NCBI GenBank assembly: GCA_026260175.1 | Contig: JAKCWW010000911.1 | Location: 3,644 to 67,643, forward strand | Length of the DNA stretch: 64,000 bases | Direction of reading: 5' to 3' | From: Reticulitermes lucifugus | Taxonomy: Eukaryota; Arthropoda; Insecta; Blattodea; Rhinotermitidae | Part shown: positions 60,201 to 64,000 of the stretch, piece after piece | Position numbering within the stretch: the first letter of the stretch is position 1 | Layout of the letters: the number at the start of each line of letters is the position of its first letter | Notes under the pieces: model-generated | The model's database searches: none | What the model was told of the DNA's origin: nothing | What the model saw: the letters and a program-made list of their open reading frames with translations, nothing else | Made by a program: the position numbers and the translations under genes

Positions 60201-61217
60201 TAGCAGTCAGAGTTCACTGTTGTCCCTCAAGGAAATAAATTCACAAGACATCTGTTTCATCCCAAAATACTGCAGCCATGATCTTTCGTGCCAACAGTGC
60301 ATTCTTGAATTTCTTCGCTGGGGATGCTGTGTGATGCCATTTTTATTGTTTGTTGCTGGGATTCAGGTTCAGAGTGGCAGACCCAGGTTTCATTTCCCAT
60401 GACAGTTTGTGACAGGAAGCCCTCAGGGATTGCATTATATCAGTGCGAAAGGTCATTGGCAATTCCTTTCCTTCTGTGTGCATGTGCTAGCATTCATGGT
60501 GCCCTTTGATCACAGACCTTGGAATAGCCAAGCTGGGTCCATGGTTTTGAATGCAAATTCAAGCTGCAGTCACTAAAATGGCACCACACAGAAGAAGAAA
60601 TCCAAGAATACCCCATCAGCTGGACATATCCTGGCTACAGTGCTTTGGGATGAAGAAGGTGTTGCTGTTGTGAACTTCTTAGTAGGAAGCAGTGAACACT
60701 GACTGCTTGATAAAACCACTAGGAAGTCAGAATGCTCACTTTTATTGAGTTTGTCCCACAAAAAAAATGTCAACATTGTTGCTCCTGTATGAAAACACCA
60801 GACTGCACACAAGTGTACAGACCATTGAGGGCATTATAAAATTTGGATGGACGGTCTTGCTGCACCCATACTACAGTTTGACTTCCCACCATCAGATTTT
60901 TACCTATGTGGTCCTTTGAAAGACAGCCTGTTACAGTACAGTTCTGTGAAATTGTGTGATAGTACAAGTGGATCTCTTAAACGAGCAGTGTATTTATGAT
61001 GATGATGATGATGGCAGTGGCCATAGTTTATCTTAGAATTGCAGGTTTTGTAATTAATGCTAATGTTTTTGTGTTGAAATTGTGTCATTAGGTGGATATG
61101 TCAAAAGTGAAACTCGACGTCATAAAGCCGTGGATTGCACAGAAAATTACTGAAATCCTCGGAATAGAAGATGATGTCGTGGTCGAATTTGTCTTCAACC
61201 AACTAGAAGCAGAGAAG
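51218..61217 (+). CDS. SRRM1: SRRM1, PWI-domain splicing coactivator, 5' part
   Basis: SRRM1 (SRm160) is a nuclear splicing and 3'-end-processing coactivator that bridges SR proteins and snRNPs; its PWI domain binds nucleic acid. Three coding exons are present: 51218-51241 (MTDAGFFR), 59012-59101 ([20 protein letters not shown] onward) and 61092-61217 ([20 protein letters not shown] onward, with the PWI triplet), joined in phase 0 for 80 codons. These match the near-invariant N-terminus of animal SRRM1. The second half of the PWI domain and the RS-rich tail must lie beyond 64000, since no further exon was found. Intron 1 is 7.8 kb and holds a SINE, LINE pieces and a MITE-like repeat. Intron 2 holds two mariner relics. 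The first coding exon is only 24 bases. Confidence 0.92.
54745..54954 (-). mobile_element. tRNA-derived SINE, truncated, with duplication
   Basis: A reversed, 5'-truncated copy of the common SINE in SRRM1 intron 1, ending in the 'tttaccttacc' tail. A 13-bp duplication CCAAACTAATAGT at 54732-54744 and 54955-54967 bounds it exactly. Confidence 0.87.
55105..55290 (+). pseudogene. LINE tail fragment, family 2
   Basis: Decayed tail of the family at 7240-7730. It has 'aagaaatgcatgtagccctg', 'ttggaaagcctaaagaaaag' and 'cagactcttctgaacactgt' blocks, with no intact frame. It is in SRRM1 intron 1. Confidence 0.5.
56205..56440 (-). pseudogene. LINE C-terminal fragment
   Basis: The minus strand reads [20 protein letters not shown], then [20 protein letters not shown] ending THKEL and a stop. 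This is the standard last segment of endonuclease-RT LINE proteins. It is a short solo fragment in SRRM1 intron 1. Confidence 0.75.
58361..58549. repeat. Probable pogo-like MITE
   Basis: Diverged inverted ends: 'gccgaactcagttataatgtca' at the left against the complement of 'gtcgttgtaagtgggttc' at the right. The interior has several 'cattataaacgag'-type repeats. There is no coding capacity. The TIR style resembles pogo/Tigger derivatives. Confidence 0.45.
58640..58860 (+). repeat. Diverged tandem duplication, about 105 bp
   Basis: Two adjacent units share 'gtagagaa', 'tttgca.tgtccaga.ggtgg' and 'tatg.agtt..cctttcaa' in the same order. They lie in SRRM1 intron 1, just upstream of exon 2. Confidence 0.6.
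59745..60565 (-). pseudogene. mariner transposase relic
   Basis: The best frame on the minus strand, 60144-59917, reads [20 protein letters not shown], carrying the second catalytic Asp of the mariner DDD triad (HDNARPH). It continues as [20 protein letters not shown], where the segment that normally carries the third Asp (SPDLAPSD) is deleted. Upstream parts toward 60565 are frameshifted. It is in SRRM1 intron 2 and is non-functional. Confidence 0.85.
60570..61000 (+). pseudogene. mariner transposase relic, opposite strand
   Basis: Plus-strand frames give pieces of the same domain: [16 protein letters not shown], a '[18 protein letters not shown]' block, '[11 protein letters not shown]', '[15 protein letters not shown]' and '[16 protein letters not shown]'. 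At least two frameshifts and several stops are present. Here the PPSD segment with the third Asp is kept. It is head-to-head with the preceding relic. Confidence 0.75.
60997..61012. repeat. (GAT)n microsatellite
   Basis: About five GAT units, about 80 bases before SRRM1 exon 3. Confidence 0.9.
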
Positions 61218-64000
61218 GTACTGTTTGCATCTGTTTTGCAGTGTTGTAAAAGGTTCATGTTAACTTCTTATAGTGGGTTGTGTAGTTTGAACTTCATGAT
61301 GTTGCTTTTGTTTCTGCTGTCGTTCACCCGGACTTTCTTCCCATTTCCTTCATAACCGCTCCTAGGGTTTTGATACAAGGTCTGTATTAAAATTGCTGCA
61401 AAAGCACACTATCAAAATACTGTTAATAATATTTAAAAGATTGGAACTAATGTGATTCGGAGCTCATATTTGTTTTAGTAACTAGTTTTGAAAGAAATTC
61501 AGAAAGGTAACAGTTATGATGAATGTTGTTATTTTCATTTGGCATTTTTTTTTGTAAGTGTTCTCCTTGAATATGTTTATAAATGGGTTATTGTTCTTGA
61601 GCATAGGAAATGTTTTCACTTGAAATAACAAGACTAGACTGTTCAGTTTCATGGTAATTTTAATACCAGAACACTTAAGTCTATCCTAAATATGCAAATA
61701 TGTATATACAAAATGACCATAACAATTTTTAATTTGAATGAAATAATGACGAAAATAAAAAAAATGTGGGATTGGGTAATATGTATAAATAAGAAAACAA
61801 CTTCTAGAACTGATTGTTACCGGTTTCTTCCGCCCAATCAGCCAGTTACGTTGTAAACTTGTCACTTCACCTCACTCGGAGTGCGAATTCCGCTCGATTC
61901 GCTTGATCGGGCTGTGGCTCCTTCTCACTTGTAGCTGATTCATCTGTGATTCATCAATTCGCTGGCACGAGTTTGCCGGATTACTTCTTCAGCTGTAAAA
62001 TCCAAGTTGCCTTCTTTAGTCAACCCCTCGTCATTGAGTCACTATAACGAAAACGATATGGAAAGGTTGGTACTTCATGCAGTAAATGCCTTGTTAAATT
62101 CTTTTATTTTTAATCAATAAAGGAAATACATAAAAATATATGTGCGTTGGATGCACGAAAGTATTTTTTTTATTGTCTGTTGATCAGGTCTTGTGTCGGA
62201 TGTTATTTCATCAAAGAAGTATGCAGAACTTTAATTTTATTGTTTTCATTTGTTAAAGTTTTGGATTCGTATATTTATACGTAAATGTAGTCTAAAACAA
62301 CAATTGAGACACATCCATCCCATCTCCCATCCTGTGGAGAAACTTTCATATGCAGGATGAATGTTGTCCTGTGATCAGGATTTCATCTGTATGGGCTGAA
62401 CAGATTAATGAAGTTCAAACATTATCATTTGGAGAACAGGGTATTTGTTGCTTGGATGCAGTGTATTTTACATATTGAAAGCAAAATTTTGATAACAATG
62501 TCTGTTTAAAGAAAAGTAAACATTTTTATTGCTATAAATGCAGTGAAACGTAATAATTTTTTTTGATACCCTTTTGTTATTGAATGTTTTATTTTGGCTG
62601 TGGTTTTTAATATTTGGATGCCTTTTTTAAGTATTTTCTTTAAGAATATTAATATGATTTTGTTAAAAATACTTATAGCATGTCTTAAAAGATATGTAGG
62701 CTTGTTTGGAATGTGAGGCAAGTTTATGTGTAATGTTTAATCAGATTGAATTTATGACTTGGTTCTAATATTTGTCAAAACTTCAAATAAATTATTTCAC
62801 TACAGGCTCACCGCATGTGAAAATTGTGCTTGTTCAGTAAGTATTAAGGAATGACCATATTACTGAACAATTAATTGTCTTTTCAATAATGAAATTCCGC
62901 GTGCAATATCATGCAGATTGTCTTATCAGATGCTTTCTCATTTCCTTTATATGAGTGGAAGTGTTGTTAGTGTTAAGAGAAATGCTCAGATTTTGTTATG
63001 TAGTGTATGTTACAAATGAAATGCTGTTGAGACTTGGAAACACCCTTGCAATGATTCAGGGTATGGATTGTGTTATGTTGTACCAGTGAACTTATACTGT
63101 GGTTCAATTCAGTCTTCTAGCAGAAGAGGAGGAACTACCTCGAAGGTGTTGCAAAGGCGGGACTATGACAGGTGGTATAAACACGCACGCACCACTGGTA
63201 GCCGGTATTTCCATTTACAGTCCACCATTATTACAGTTATTAACACTTTAGACGTATTTCACAGTTCTGTATATTTTATTTTTTGTAGCATTAATTTGAG
63301 ACAACTAATGATGGTTTTTGGTTGTCTGTAATGAACAGAACCTTTTATTGGAAAGAAGTATGATAAAAATAATTTACCTGCCGTGAGCGTTTAATCCATT
63401 GTCAGTTAATAATGTCTCAGTAGATTTCAGTAAGTGTCCCTATCCCATGACAGTTTTGAGCTATATGTTCAGGGGTGCAATATTTGACTACTAGTTTCCT
63501 TCCTTATAATTAAATATTGCCATTTTTAACATAGAGTTACTTCTGACACTTCTTCTGCTGTCTGGCGCCCTAGAGCTTTACTTAAATGCTAATATTTTTA
63601 CACCCTTGTGTATAAATGGTGCATTCTCCACCTCTTCTCATATGCAGTGAAGCATAATGTACCCAATTTTCATGACAGTAATTTCCTGAGTAATATTTTA
63701 AATATGTTTGATGTTTCATTTGACAAGTCATACTCAGTGGTAAAGCATGTCAGTGAAATGAATATGTCAAAACAGAACATGTTAACACAGTTCACTATAT
63801 GTTTCAGTCAGTTTCCAGCATTGTGTATCACTATGTAAATACATAACACAGTTTGGTATGGCCATACCAAACTGTGTCATGTTACGTATGTATATATTGA
63901 TTCACAGCATTTTAAAGTGACTGAAATATATAGTGAAACTTTAATGAAATGAACTATAGCGTGACATAAAAATTTTTGAGAACATTTTACATTTTGATCT
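61218..64000. other. SRRM1 intron 3 (partial), no exon seen
   Basis: The donor after 61217 (GTACTG) opens an intron that runs to the window edge. I find no match to the remainder of the PWI domain. A CpG-richer block at about 61800-62060 and a perfect palindrome at 63846-63877 are the only distinct features. Confidence 0.55.
63846..63877. repeat. Perfect 32-bp palindrome
   Basis: ACACAGTTTGGTATGG is followed at once by its exact reverse complement, with no spacer. It is in SRRM1 intron 3. The origin is unknown; it could be the remnant of a MITE end pair. Confidence 0.9.

Noticed and set aside
59890-60402. 170-codon plus-strand frame
   Set aside because: It is the antisense shadow of the mariner relic, whose minus-strand reading has clear transposase motifs.
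1-64000. CRISPR arrays, phage, operons or bacterial defence genes
   Set aside because: The window is a spliced eukaryotic genome; no regularly spaced direct repeats or prokaryotic gene clusters are present.

Overview
This is a window of an insect nuclear genome. It is AT-rich, has intron-rich genes with GT-AG introns from about 0.3 kb to 8 kb, and is littered with degenerate LINE, SINE, mariner, pogo/Tigger, hAT and foldback elements. The repeat types (tRNA-derived SINEs, endonuclease-reverse transcriptase LINE tails) would fit a hemimetabolous insect such as a cockroach or termite, but that placement is inference. One assembly gap of 50 N lies at 46310-46359.

Layout, left to right. 0-8.4 kb: DONSON, minus strand, seven coding exons, with its 3' end off the left edge. 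10.2-13.4 kb: mitochondrial ribosomal protein bS15m (mRpS15, bonsai in Drosophila), plus strand, four complete exons, divergent from DONSON across a 1.8 kb promoter region. 16.8-22.5 kb: PRIM2, the large primase subunit, minus strand, five exons with all four Fe-S cysteines, and an unresolved N-terminus. 25.7-26.0 kb: two small plus-strand exon candidates of an unrecognised gene. 30.3-34.4 kb: a minus-strand gene for a large acidic protein that I do not recognise (two exons, 814 residues plus an unresolved 5' end). 37.9-46.9 kb: Dlish/vamana, plus strand, seven exons, three SH3 domains, complete. 51.2-61.2 kb and beyond: the first three coding exons of SRRM1 (PWI-domain splicing coactivator), plus strand, running off the right edge.

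These are unlinked housekeeping genes rather than an operon. DONSON and PRIM2 both act in DNA replication initiation. SRRM1 acts in mRNA processing, mRpS15 in mitochondrial translation, and Dlish in Fat/Dachs growth signalling. All gene names come from recognising protein motifs. All exon borders come from reading splice consensus sites and checking that codon phase is continuous.

I found no bacterial-type defence or mobile system. The most unusual signals are: recurring CTGATGA-stem-GAAA motifs resembling a hammerhead-ribozyme core, several of them in inverted-repeat elements; a foldback element that abuts, and appears to have duplicated, the last PRIM2 splice acceptor; a PRIM2 first exon with no AG acceptor; and several retroposons with intact target-site duplications.
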